DNA from: Pseudoglutamicibacter albus
Lineage (GTDB): Bacteria > Actinomycetota > Actinomycetes > Actinomycetales > Micrococcaceae
Direction: 5' to 3'
Assembly (NCBI RefSeq): GCF_022346425.1
Contig: NZ_JAKRCW010000011.1
Span: 19,602 to 83,601, forward strand
DNA: 64,000 nucleotides
The position numbers were made by a program, and so were the translations under genes. The notes under the pieces are model-generated. The model had not been told where the DNA came from, did no database searches, and saw only the letters and a list, made by a program, of their open reading frames with translations. How positions within the stretch are numbered: position 1 is the stretch's first letter; every line of letters starts with the position of its first letter. Shown here in pieces: positions 39,688-48,470 of this stretch.

Positions 39688-41937
39688 TCAGTCCTTGTGG
39701 TCGCGTAGCTGTTGAGGGAGGCGTCGCTCCAGGACGTGCGCGAGGCTTCTCAGGTACGTGTTGGTCACGTGATTTCCATCCCTGTAGATCAGCGTGTTGC
39801 CCGCGACCACGGAGCATTCGTCTTTGCTGCAGAAGTAATCGGTCATATCCAGGAAGTAGACGTCATCGAGCCGCTCGGCCGCCTCTACCGCCGGGTCATC
39901 AAGCAAACCTTGTTCAACACTGAAATCGCACTCGTGTGGCTTGTCCATGCTCCCGGAAACGCACGTGCGTGGAATCGGAATATCGTCATCACGCGACGGG
40001 ACCGGGGTGTCTCGAACCACTACAAGCTGCGCCCCGCTCTTCTGCAGTTCCTTGAATGTGCGTTCGTAACCGTCCGCCGCATCGCCGCGGAATGTTGATC
40101 CTGCAAAGTTCTTGGTGATAATCACATCGGGCTCATCCTCAATAACCCGCTGGATGGATTCCTTATTCGGTTCAACGCACCGCTCATCAGCTTTACCGAG
40201 CTCACGAGGCTCAAGTGACATGGGGCATGAAGCCTTGGTGTAGGTGATGATCCGCCAGTCATGGTCCTTCGCTAGCTCCTCAAGCGGCTCCACGAGCATC
40301 CGGGCGTGAGAATCACCCATCACAGCGATCGTCTTCTCACCGTCTTCCTTACCCTTCACACAGCGCGGCGTGTGTTTCTTGCCGTTGCCCGCGAAGCATT
40401 CCTGATCCGTGCGCGCATCGTCCTCAGCTTCCGCCGGAGTCGGCGTGATCACCGAGCCATAGGTCAACGCCGCTGGAAGCTCGTCGGCGCGCTCCTCTTC
40501 GGTGACCAACCGGCCGCCCGGGCTATCCGGATGCCCCGCATCGAGCTTTTGAGCCCCGGACTTCTTGATGACCGGATCCCAACTACCGGCAGCGAACTCC
40601 GGCCGCTCACCTTTTAGAAGCTCCGCAGCGAGCTCCTTCTGTTCGCGATTGATCGCATCCGCACGCACAATCGGAGTCACAGCAACCGCAACAGCAACGA
40701 GCGTTGCCACGCCACCTGCGATCCACGCTGGCGCAGGCGAGACCTTCAAACGCTTCCACTGGCGTGCAGGCTCCTCAACCCAACGCCACGAAACGTGCGC
40801 GAGCACACACGAGATCAGCATCAGCACGGGCACTTGCCACCAATACGGCTTATGCTCCGTGATCTGCACGAAAACCATGTACACCGGCCAGTGCCACAAA
40901 TACAGCGAGAAAGACACCTTGCCCAGCCACTGAACCGGCGCCCAATCAACCAGCCAATTCAGCGACAACGCACCACTGGTACGGCCCGCGATGATCACCG
41001 CCACAGCCCCCAGTACGGGAACCGCCGCGCTAGCACCCGGGAACGGGGTCGCGTGCGTGTACGTGAGGATCGACCAGCACATCGCCGCAAGACCTGCCAG
41101 CGCTAGCACCGCACGCCACGAAACGCCGCCGCCCATCCGTTGCTTGCCCTTGCCGGAATCGTCCTTGAGGATGTAGGGCGCCAGGGCTGCGATCAAGCCG
41201 CCTAAGGCGAGCTCCCACACGCGCGTTGTCGTGATGAAATAAGCCGCCGGATCGTTTGAACGGACCCTATATTCAGCCCACACGAACGAGGCGAGGATCA
41301 CCGCCGAAAACAGGACGATCGCATAGGCACGCACAGTGAGCCCGATGCGGCGGGCGAGCCATACGGCCAGGATCACCACGAGCGGCCAGAGAACATAGAA
41401 CTGTTCCTCAACGCTGAGTGACCAATAGTGTTGGAAAGCGGTCGGCGCATTGTCTGAGGCCAGATAATCCACGGAATCAACGGCCAAAACCCAGTTCACG
41501 ATGCTCAACAGGCTCGCGATGCCTTGCCGCGAAACCTGTTCCCACTGCTCCGTGGGCCACCATATGAACGTTGCAACGATGATCACGCACGCGGTCACTG
41601 TCGCGGCCGGCATGATGCGGCGGATGCGGGCAGCCCAGAACTCAGCGAGGTTGATCTTGCCGTGCACTTCGGCGTCCCGCAGAAGCTTCGATGTGATCAA
41701 AAACCCTGAGATCACAAAGAAGATATCGACACCAACAAAGCCGCCCGGAACTGCCCTGGGGTAGAAATGCCACGCCACAACGGCGAAGACGGCAAGCGCC
41801 CGCAGGGCTTGGACCTCCGGGAGGAACTTCCGGCCGTCTCTGCGTTTCTGGGGCGCATCCTGCCCATGCGTGTTCTGCCCTCGCCTATCTAGTCCGCGAG
41901 CACCGTCCCCTTGGATCGTTGTGGCGTTGTTGGACAT
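39688..41937 (-). CDS. OafA/YrhL-type acyltransferase with SGNH domain
   Basis: 749 residues. Ten or eleven membrane helices form the acyltransferase-3 domain (about 35-395) with the catalytic RALAVFAVVAWHFYP (Arg-x10-His type) and GGFVGVDIFFVISGFLI motifs. A soluble SGNH domain (about 500-749) faces outside, with block I IAVMGDSHARM and the His block DGNHVTNTYL. Such proteins move acyl, usually acetyl, groups across the membrane onto surface sugars or peptidoglycan. It lies about 3 kb from the nonulosonic-acid operon, so that polymer is one possible acceptor; this is an inference. Confidence 0.88.
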   Translation of the reverse strand: MSNNATTIQGDGARGLDRRGQNTHGQDAPQKRRDGRKFLPEVQALRALAVFAVVAWHFYPRAVPGGFVGVDIFFVISGFLITSKLLRDAEVHGKINLAEFWAARIRRIMPAATVTACVIIVATFIWWPTEQWEQVSRQGIASLLSIVNWVLAVDSVDYLASDNAPTAFQHYWSLSVEEQFYVLWPLVVILAVWLARRIGLTVRAYAIVLFSAVILASFVWAEYRVRSNDPAAYFITTTRVWELALGGLIAALAPYILKDDSGKGKQRMGGGVSWRAVLALAGLAAMCWSILTYTHATPFPGASAAVPVLGAVAVIIAGRTSGALSLNWLVDWAPVQWLGKVSFSLYLWHWPVYMVFVQITEHKPYWWQVPVLMLISCVLAHVSWRWVEEPARQWKRLKVSPAPAWIAGGVATLVAVAVAVTPIVRADAINREQKELAAELLKGERPEFAAGSWDPVIKKSGAQKLDAGHPDSPGGRLVTEEERADELPAALTYGSVITPTPAEAEDDARTDQECFAGNGKKHTPRCVKGKEDGEKTIAVMGDSHARMLVEPLEELAKDHDWRIITYTKASCPMSLEPRELGKADERCVEPNKESIQRVIEDEPDVIITKNFAGSTFRGDAADGYERTFKELQKSGAQLVVVRDTPVPSRDDDIPIPRTCVSGSMDKPHECDFSVEQGLLDDPAVEAAERLDDVYFLDMTDYFCSKDECSVVAGNTLIYRDGNHVTNTYLRSLAHVLERRLPQQLRDHKD

Positions 41938-42003
41938 GCACGGCATTACATCACGTCTGGGTCCCCATCTCTACAAGCCCAGGTGAAGCGCAAGTGAACT
42001 AAG

Positions 42004-43290
42004 TTATGCGGTATAGAAAACCTTCGCAACCTTATATAGGTCGTGAAGATCGCTCACGCCTGCAAGCTCGCGGGCCGAATGCATCGACAGAATCGGGATA
42101 CCCACATCCACGGTGCGAATCCCTAGGCGGGTCGCCGCGATCGGGCCGATCGTGGAACCGCACGGGATGTTGTTATTCGAGACGAACTCCTGGCTCTCAA
42201 CCCCAGCCTCGCGGCACCAGCTAGCCCACGCTGCAGCACCGAGCGCATCAGTCGCATAACGCTGATTAGCGTTGATCTTCAAGATCGGGCCAGACCCCAG
42301 AAGTGGCTTGACCACCGGATCATGATGCCCCGCATAATTCGGGTGGATCGAATGCCCCACATCCGATGACACATGCCAGGATTCTGCGTACGCCCGCGCC
42401 TGATCCACAGCGGATGCACCCAAACCCGCATAAATACGGTTCAAAACATCCTCAAGGAACGGGCCAGCAGCACCCGAACGGGACGCCGAACCCAGCTCCT
42501 CGTGGTCAAAAGCCGCGAACATCGCAATCCGCTGAGCATCCTGGCCCACACCTGCATCCGCTACCTCACCGAGGGCAACGCAACCGGCGTGAACGGAAGC
42601 CAAGTTATCCAGGCGGCCCGCCGCGAAAAACGCTTTATCCTTGCCGAAAGCCTGACCACGAGCCGAGTCAGCGACCACCGCATCGAACCCATCGATCTGT
42701 TCAGGATCAACACCGGCGGACGAGGCGAGCTCGGCCAACAGATCATGCTCAGCAGGCACACCCAGACCCCACACCGGCTGAGTCTGGACCTGCTTATCCA
42801 ACGCGAGTTTCTCATTCACGCCGCGGTCCAAGTGGATCGCAAGCTGCGGCAAACGCAGCAGCGCGCCCGTATCAGCCAAAACCACAGAACCGTCACGCAT
42901 CGCCAAGCGGCCCGCCAAGCGCAGTTCACGGTCCAGCCACGAATTCAAAAGCGGGCCACCATAGATCTCAACGCCAGCCTGCAACCAGCCGTGGTTACCC
43001 GTGGTCGGCTTCGGTTTGAGCTTGAAGCCCGGGGAATCCGTGTGCCCACCAAAAATATTCGCTGGTGTACACGGGTCCGCATTCGCCGGGACCGTCCACG
43101 CGATGACCGCGCCATCACGCACCACCACGAACTTCCCGCTCGGCTGCGCGGGCCACTCATCATGTTCAGCGAGACGCGTGAAACCCTGTTCTTCGAGGCG
43201 GCGAGCGCTTTCTTCCGCCGCGTGATAGCTCGAAGGGGACGCGTCAATGAAGTCCGCGAGGTCTTCTACATACGTCAACGCTTCAGTCAT
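42004..43290 (-). CDS. M18-family aminopeptidase
   Basis: 428 residues, the usual length for M18 aspartyl-aminopeptidase-type enzymes. Zinc ligands and catalytic blocks are present: FGGHTDSPGFKLKP, FAAFDHEELGS, and SSDVGHSIHPNYAGHHDP near the C-terminus, followed by CGSTIGPIAATRLGI. It trims N-terminal (acidic) residues from peptides in the cytosol. The start overlaps the stop of the GT87-type gene (ATGA), so the two are coupled although their functions seem unrelated. Confidence 0.92.
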   Translation of the reverse strand: MTEALTYVEDLADFIDASPSSYHAAEESARRLEEQGFTRLAEHDEWPAQPSGKFVVVRDGAVIAWTVPANADPCTPANIFGGHTDSPGFKLKPKPTTGNHGWLQAGVEIYGGPLLNSWLDRELRLAGRLAMRDGSVVLADTGALLRLPQLAIHLDRGVNEKLALDKQVQTQPVWGLGVPAEHDLLAELASSAGVDPEQIDGFDAVVADSARGQAFGKDKAFFAAGRLDNLASVHAGCVALGEVADAGVGQDAQRIAMFAAFDHEELGSASRSGAAGPFLEDVLNRIYAGLGASAVDQARAYAESWHVSSDVGHSIHPNYAGHHDPVVKPLLGSGPILKINANQRYATDALGAAAWASWCREAGVESQEFVSNNNIPCGSTIGPIAATRLGIRTVDVGIPILSMHSARELAGVSDLHDLYKVAKVFYTA

Positions 43291-44867
43291 GACTCTCCTT
43301 GTTCACTCGAAGCCGCGCCGGTTGGGGACGTGCGGGATGCGGATGCATCAGTTGCGGATGCGCGGGCTCTTGTTGGCTCGCTTGTGCCCGTTCTGGCCCG
43401 GGACGGCTCGCTTTTGCTTGTACGAGGTTTGGTTCCGGCTTTTCGTCGGCCTTTCGCGGCCCTGGCACCTTGCCGTTGTGGGCTCGCGAACAGACCGCCG
43501 AGCGGATCATCCAGCCCGACGCGCCGTACAGGGTCTTCCTCAGGGCGGAGGATGCATCTGATGACGAGGAACATCAGAGCCCCGAGCGAGGCGATGTGGC
43601 CCAGGACGGTCATGCTGAAGATCCAGTCTGGGAAGAAGCCGCGCGCTTGATCCGGCTGGGCCATCCCATAGAGGCGCATCCAGATCGCTACAAAGTGGAA
43701 CACCTCAAACAGTTGCCACAGCAAGAGTGCGCGCCAGCGCGGATACGCAAGGACAGCGAGTGGGACGAGCCACATCACAAACTGCGGCGAGTAGACCTTA
43801 CCGATCAGCACGAACATCGCCAGGATCAAGAACGAAAGCTGTGCAACGCGCGGCCTATATGGAGCGATGAGCCCCAGCATCAAGACGCCGAGGCACCAGA
43901 AGCCAAAGAAGATGATGCCCAGCAGGGAGATCGTATCCGCCGTCAACACAAGATCAGGTGCGCTGCGGCCGATCGTCATGTTCCACAGTTCCCACGTCGA
44001 GGAGAAGCCCGCGCCGCGGTCGGAGGAGAACGTATAGAAAACGGCCCACCGTTTCGGGTCAATCAGATAGACCGGCAAGTTGATCACGAGCCAACCGATG
44101 CCAGCACCGCCTGCGATCTTGCCGAAAACATGCCAGCGGCGGGTGCGCCACGCCAACGTGAAAAACGCACCCAAAACCAGTAGTGGGAAGAGTTTGACCG
44201 CCCCACCTATACCGATCAATATCCCGCCAAGCCACGGATGCTCGCGCGCAACCGCGAACAAGCCAGTGACCATGAGGGCGATCGCCCACATGTCCCAGTT
44301 GACGGTCAAGGCGAGGATGATCGCGGGAGACAACGCAACCATCGCGGCATCCCAGATGCGGCGAGAACTCATCTTCGCAACCGCGATAACAACAACCGCC
44401 CACAAGACCACCGCGAGGAACGCGTTGATGTCAAAGTAAAGGAGGCTCTGTTGGCGGGGTTCAAGTGAACGCGGCACAAACAGTGAAACGAGTGAGGCGA
44501 TGATCGCCATGCCCGCCGGGTACTCGAAAGGCTCCTGCCCGGAATCGAACGGCGCGAACGGGGTCTCGTTGAACCCGCGGGCCCCCCACAGTGCCGTCCA
44601 GTCCGAATAGCACATACCTATATAGCGGTACGGGTCACCCCAACCGTTGATGCGGCACGTGGTCTTGGTGAAAATCGCAATCACGCCAGCGATCGCGACC
44701 AGCACCAACAACACCCGTTCGATGTGCCAGAACCCAGGCGAAACAACCCCCGGAGCGGTTCTGCGCCCCAGCGGACCGCCGATCGCTCCCACCAGGGACT
44801 TCACCACGGAGTCATTGCGACTCGGCACCGTTACACGCAACGGCCCCTTCTTAGGTCCTTTACTCAT
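43287..44867 (-). CDS. GT87/DUF2029-type polyprenyl-sugar mannosyltransferase homologue
   Basis: 526 residues with about ten membrane helices and a long Ser/Arg/Thr-rich cytosolic tail (about 455-526). The loop after helix 1 (DPYRYIGMCYSDWTALWGARGF) and the block GAVKLFPLLVLGAFF fit the GT-C fold glycosyltransferases of GT87 (DUF2029), known as alpha-mannosyltransferases of lipomannan-type glycans. A homologue lies near rpsF in mycobacteria too (Rv0051), so the location is conserved. It should use a polyprenyl-phosphate sugar on the outer face of the membrane. It is divergent from the nonulosonic-acid operon. Confidence 0.82.
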   Translation of the reverse strand: MSKGPKKGPLRVTVPSRNDSVVKSLVGAIGGPLGRRTAPGVVSPGFWHIERVLLVLVAIAGVIAIFTKTTCRINGWGDPYRYIGMCYSDWTALWGARGFNETPFAPFDSGQEPFEYPAGMAIIASLVSLFVPRSLEPRQQSLLYFDINAFLAVVLWAVVVIAVAKMSSRRIWDAAMVALSPAIILALTVNWDMWAIALMVTGLFAVAREHPWLGGILIGIGGAVKLFPLLVLGAFFTLAWRTRRWHVFGKIAGGAGIGWLVINLPVYLIDPKRWAVFYTFSSDRGAGFSSTWELWNMTIGRSAPDLVLTADTISLLGIIFFGFWCLGVLMLGLIAPYRPRVAQLSFLILAMFVLIGKVYSPQFVMWLVPLAVLAYPRWRALLLWQLFEVFHFVAIWMRLYGMAQPDQARGFFPDWIFSMTVLGHIASLGALMFLVIRCILRPEEDPVRRVGLDDPLGGLFASPQRQGARAAKGRRKAGTKPRTSKSEPSRARTGTSEPTRARASATDASASRTSPTGAASSEQGES

Positions 44868-44933
44868 GCCTCTAAGCCTACTTTGAGCTAGTTAATCTGT
44901 CGTTCACGCTGGCCGCGATGAGCTTCATTTACA

Positions 44934-44952
44934 GTTCACGTCGAGCATGAAC
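44934..44952 (+). promoter_or_regulatory. GTTCA-N9-TGAAC dyad in the divergent gap before the nonulosonic-acid operon
   Basis: GTTCA (44934-44938) and TGAAC (44948-44952) form an inverted repeat in the 117-bp gap between the GT87-type gene and the cytidylyltransferase gene. A -10-like TACCTT at 44972-44977 ends 7 bases before the GTG start, so the operon mRNA may be leaderless and the dyad would lie at its -35 region. Confidence 0.45.
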
Positions 44953-44984
44953 TCCGGACACATCAAGCCCATACCTTGTCATAT

Positions 44985-46289
44985 GTGACCACAGAAACGA
45001 CTCCCCCACAGCAAGCCGCTGCACCGCAGGCCACACCGGCCAGTGTAGCCGCGCCAGACTCCCGAAGCGGCGCGACCGTCATCATCCCGGCCCGCGGCGG
45101 TTCCAAAGGTGTGCCGTTGAAGAACCTGCGCCCTATCGCAGGCCGTTCACTCGTAGGCCGCGCGATCGATGCCGCACTTGCAGCGGAATCGGTCACCACA
45201 GTCTACGTATCTACCGACCACCCAGGCATCGCTGACGAAGCCCGCCGATGCGGAGCCGGAGTCATCGAACGCCCCGCGGCGCTGTCCGGTGACACCGCAT
45301 CGAGCGAATCCGCTCTGCTGCACGCCCTGGAAATCCTCGAAGCCCGCGGCGAACGCCCAGCCGTGACCGTGCTAGTGCAGTGCACATCGCCGTTCATCCG
45401 GCCAGAAGACCTCCAGGCGGCCGTGACCGCGGTAGAGACGAAGTCGGCTGATGTAGCGTTCTCGACCGTCGAAGACCACGGCTTCCTCTGGACCCGCACA
45501 CCCAACGGCAACGTGACCGCGGTAGGCCACCAGGTCGCCTACCGGCCACGCCGCCAAGACCGTGCGCCTCAGATGCGTGAAACCGGTGCGTTCTACGCGA
45601 TGAACACTGAAGGGTTCATCGAAACCCGCCACCGTTTCTTCGGAACCCTCACCGCGATCGAGGTTCCAGCGTGGACCGCACCGGAAATCGACACCCTCGA
45701 TGACCTCGAACACGCGATCCGCATCGCCGAACTACATGAAGCACCCGTCCAAGCGCTCGATGTTGACGCGCTCATCATGGACTTCGACGGCGTCCACACC
45801 GATGATTCGGTGACCATAACCCAAGACGGAACCGAATCCGTGAAGGTGTCCCGCTCTGACGGCATGGGCATCAAGATGCTGCGCCAAGCGGGCATCCCGA
45901 TGGTCATCGTCTCCACCGAAACCAACCCTGTAGTGACAGCCCGGGGCAAGAAGCTCAAGGTCGAAGTCATGCAGGGCGTGGAACACAAAGCCGAAGCCGT
46001 ATCCACGTGGATCAAAGAACACGGCCTCGACCCGGCCCGGGTCGCGTTCCTCGGCAACGACATCAACGATCTTCCGGCGTTTGCCGAGGTCGGCTGGCCG
46101 CTGGCTGTCGCAGACGCTCAGCCGCTGGTGACCCGCGCGGCCCGCATCTCCATCTCCGCGCCCGGCGGACACGGCGCAGTACGCGAAGTATGCGACCGGA
46201 TTCTGGCGGCACGCAACGAAAACCGCGAAGTCAATGACCCAGCGGGGCTACTGCCACGATCCATCCCCCAACCGGCACATATTGCCTAA
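44985..46289 (+). CDS. neuA: CMP-nonulosonate (sialate/Kdn) cytidylyltransferase fused to a HAD phosphatase
   Basis: 434 residues from the GTG at 44985. Residues about 30-245 are a CMP-sialate synthetase: VIIPARGGSKGVPLKNLRP binds CTP, and VSTDHPGIADEA and GDTASSESALLHALE follow. Residues about 255-420 are a KdsC-like HAD phosphatase with all catalytic elements: MDFDGVHTDD (DxD), VSTETNP (Ser/Thr), EHKAEA (Lys) and GNDINDLP. The fusion suggests that a 9-phosphate intermediate is dephosphorylated and then activated with CTP. No Shine-Dalgarno is seen. It heads the operon; neuB follows after 76 bases. Confidence 0.9.
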   Translation: MTTETTPPQQAAAPQATPASVAAPDSRSGATVIIPARGGSKGVPLKNLRPIAGRSLVGRAIDAALAAESVTTVYVSTDHPGIADEARRCGAGVIERPAALSGDTASSESALLHALEILEARGERPAVTVLVQCTSPFIRPEDLQAAVTAVETKSADVAFSTVEDHGFLWTRTPNGNVTAVGHQVAYRPRRQDRAPQMRETGAFYAMNTEGFIETRHRFFGTLTAIEVPAWTAPEIDTLDDLEHAIRIAELHEAPVQALDVDALIMDFDGVHTDDSVTITQDGTESVKVSRSDGMGIKMLRQAGIPMVIVSTETNPVVTARGKKLKVEVMQGVEHKAEAVSTWIKEHGLDPARVAFLGNDINDLPAFAEVGWPLAVADAQPLVTRAARISISAPGGHGAVREVCDRILAARNENREVNDPAGLLPRSIPQPAHIA

Positions 46290-46316
46290 ACAGTTCAAAC
46301 GTCCAAACAGTTCAAC
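46289..46316 (+). repeat. Direct repeat AAACAGTTCAA in the neuA-neuB gap
   Basis: The 11-base word occurs at 46289-46299 and 46306-46316, 17 bp apart, in the 76-base gap between the two genes. Confidence 0.7.
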
Positions 46317-46365
46317 AACCAAAACTTCAAGCCATAACGGCTCCCTTGTGAAAGGACTCAAAGAA

Positions 46366-47277
46366 ATGACGAAGCACCCAGCTAAGACCGTTCAGATCGG
46401 CGAGAAGACCCTCGGCGTAGACCAGCCTGTCTACGTCATCGGTGAAATCGGCATCAACCACAACGGTGACGTCGACATCGCAAAGCAGCTCATCGACGTG
46501 GCAGCTGACGCCGGCGCCGATGCAGTGAAGTTCCAGAAGCGCACCCCGGAGATCGCTGTCCCGGAGCACATGCGCAACAAGCCACGCCAGACCCCATGGG
46601 GCGAAATGACCTACATGGAGTACAAGCACCGCGTCGAGTTCGGTGAGAAGGAATACAAGGAGCTCATGCAGTACGCGGCAGCGCAGGACCTGCACTGCTT
46701 CGCTTCCCCATGGGACGTCCCATCCGTCGAATTCCTCGAAGACTTGGGCGTTGTCACCCACAAGATCGCGTCCGCTTCCGTGACCGATAAGGAGATGTTG
46801 CGCGCCCTTCAGCAGACCGGCAAGCCACTGCTGCTCTCGACCGGCATGTCCACCCTGGCTGAGATCGACGAGGCCGTAGCGATCCTCGGAACCGAGAACC
46901 TCGTTCTGATGCACTCGTGCTCGACCTACCCGATGCCACCAGAGGAAGCCAACCTCCGCTCGATCACGACCCTCGAAGACCGCTACGGCGTCCCAGTGGG
47001 CTACTCGGGCCACGAGGACGGCCTGCAGATCTCCCTGGCGGCTGTCGCTCTAGGCGCTGTGACCGTGGAACGCCACATCACCCTCGACCGCACGATGTGG
47101 GGCTCCGACCAGGCCGCTTCCCTTGAGCCACGCGCTTTCGAGCAGCTGGTCACCGACATCCGCATCCTTGAAAAGGCAATGGGTGACGGCCGCAAGCGCG
47201 TCATGCCAGGCGAGGCAGCTAAGAAGGATTCGCTGCGCCGCGTGACCGAAGACCCAATGGCAGTCAAGGTCGGCTAA
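46366..47277 (+). CDS. neuB: Nonulosonic acid (sialic acid/Kdn-type) synthase lacking the SAF domain
   Basis: 303 residues from the ATG at 46366 (AAAGGA 9 bases upstream). It is a TIM-barrel NeuB-type enzyme condensing phosphoenolpyruvate with a six-carbon sugar: VIGEIGINHNGDVDIAKQLI, DAVKFQKRTPE, IASASVTDKEML, LLLSTGMSTLAEIDEA, and TLDRTMWGSDQAASLEP, where many homologues have SDHAASLEP. Canonical NeuB has about 345 residues with a C-terminal antifreeze-like SAF domain; here the protein ends right after the GDGRKRVMPGE region, and the following 68 bases do not encode one. The barrel alone defines the reaction class, not whether Neu5Ac, Kdn or another nonulosonate is made. Confidence 0.88.
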   Translation: MTKHPAKTVQIGEKTLGVDQPVYVIGEIGINHNGDVDIAKQLIDVAADAGADAVKFQKRTPEIAVPEHMRNKPRQTPWGEMTYMEYKHRVEFGEKEYKELMQYAAAQDLHCFASPWDVPSVEFLEDLGVVTHKIASASVTDKEMLRALQQTGKPLLLSTGMSTLAEIDEAVAILGTENLVLMHSCSTYPMPPEEANLRSITTLEDRYGVPVGYSGHEDGLQISLAAVALGAVTVERHITLDRTMWGSDQAASLEPRAFEQLVTDIRILEKAMGDGRKRVMPGEAAKKDSLRRVTEDPMAVKVG

Positions 47278-47284
47278 GCGCACA

Positions 47285-47337
47285 TCAACCCAGACCGCGT
47301 TTCAACCCAGACCGCGTAGATATTGCAGTAGATATTG
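47285..47337 (+). repeat. Two nested tandem duplications before the GT2 gene
   Basis: TCAACCCAGACCGCGT occurs at 47285-47300 and again at 47302-47317, followed by TAGATATTG at 47317-47325 and 47329-47337. They fill the 68-base gap between neuB and the GT2 gene. Confidence 0.75.
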
Positions 47338-47345
47338 GAGGAGCC

Positions 47346-48470
47346 GTGACTGCTGCCGCAGCACCAACCGAGGCACGCTCGGATCAGCCCGAGCAGATCT
47401 CGCTGATTGTGACAACCCACAATCAGAAACACCTGCTACCGGACACGCTCGTCTCCACAACCCGGCAGATGCCTGCCGGTCAAGAAGATCAGCTGCACGT
47501 CATCGTGGTCGATGACGGTTCCGAGGAAGACGTAGAGGACGTCATCGATTCGTTCCGTCCGCTGCTTCCGCGTCTGACACTTCTGAGGAACCCGGTTGCG
47601 CTCGGCGTCTCTGCCGCCCGCAACCGGGGCCTCGAAGTGGCCCGTGGAACCTATATCGCGTTCCTGGATGGGGACGACTGGCTTGAGCCACTCAGCCTAA
47701 GTGTTCGGGCTGAGGCGATGCAGAGGCTCGGCGTGGACTTCATCCGTGTGCCGATGATCGAGGAGAAAAACGGGACACGCACTGTACGCAACTTGCCAAC
47801 CGGGCGCATCGGGACCGTGGAAAACCCGCGGGACTTCATCATGCCGCCCAACAACAGCACCATTATCGATAACCCGTGGGTCGCTGCCGGAATGTATCAC
47901 CGCCGTCTCCACGACGTACTCGATGTGATGCGTTTCGACGAAAGCCTCTCGACCGCTGAAGACCGCTTATGGCTGTGGGGCGTGATGCTCGCGGCATCCA
48001 CGTGCGCTTTCATCGAAGGCCCCACCACGATGTGGCGCCGCGGCCTTGCCACAACCCTCACCCAGGTCGGTGACGAACGTCAGCTGCACTTCGCCCGCGC
48101 GTTCGGAAAGATGGCTGACCTGCTCATTAAGGACGCCGAAGGCGAGCGTTTCATGCCGAAGCTCGCCCGCCAGTTCCTGGCGATCACGTGCTTCCAGCTT
48201 GAACGTAAGGATCGGTTGAGCAGCGAACTCCAGGAGCAAATGAGAACCGAGATCCGGGCCACTGCAGGCAAATTCGATCGCGAGCTCATCATCCAGACCG
48301 TGAAAGAGATGGGCCCTAAACGCCTCAAGCTCCTGGGCCCCGTGCTACCGGAAGTAAAAAAGGAAATTGAGGGCGCAGGTTTCATGGCCGCTTTGCTCTC
48401 GTTCCGGCCTTCCGCCTCCCCCGCCTCTGATACCGCCCCCGCTTCTCATATAGCAAAGAGCAACCGATGA
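47346..48470 (+). CDS. GT2-family glycosyltransferase
   Basis: 374 residues; GTG start with GGAGGAG just upstream. The N-terminal GT-A domain shows ISLIVTTHNQKHLL, the nucleotide block VVDDGSEED, SAARNRGLEVARG and the DxD-type FLDGDDWLEP; TAEDRLWLW in the middle matches the acceptor-side ED motif. The C-terminal part is helical with no membrane span. It probably adds a sugar (nucleotide donor unknown) to the growing surface polymer or builds its linkage unit. The stop overlaps the next gene (ATGA). Confidence 0.85.
   Translation: MTAAAAPTEARSDQPEQISLIVTTHNQKHLLPDTLVSTTRQMPAGQEDQLHVIVVDDGSEEDVEDVIDSFRPLLPRLTLLRNPVALGVSAARNRGLEVARGTYIAFLDGDDWLEPLSLSVRAEAMQRLGVDFIRVPMIEEKNGTRTVRNLPTGRIGTVENPRDFIMPPNNSTIIDNPWVAAGMYHRRLHDVLDVMRFDESLSTAEDRLWLWGVMLAASTCAFIEGPTTMWRRGLATTLTQVGDERQLHFARAFGKMADLLIKDAEGERFMPKLARQFLAITCFQLERKDRLSSELQEQMRTEIRATAGKFDRELIIQTVKEMGPKRLKLLGPVLPEVKKEIEGAGFMAALLSFRPSASPASDTAPASHIAKSNR

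Noticed and set aside
42373..43650. 425-codon frame spanning the M18 and GT87-type genes on the opposite strand
   Set aside because: Crosses two real genes and has no recognisable protein pattern.
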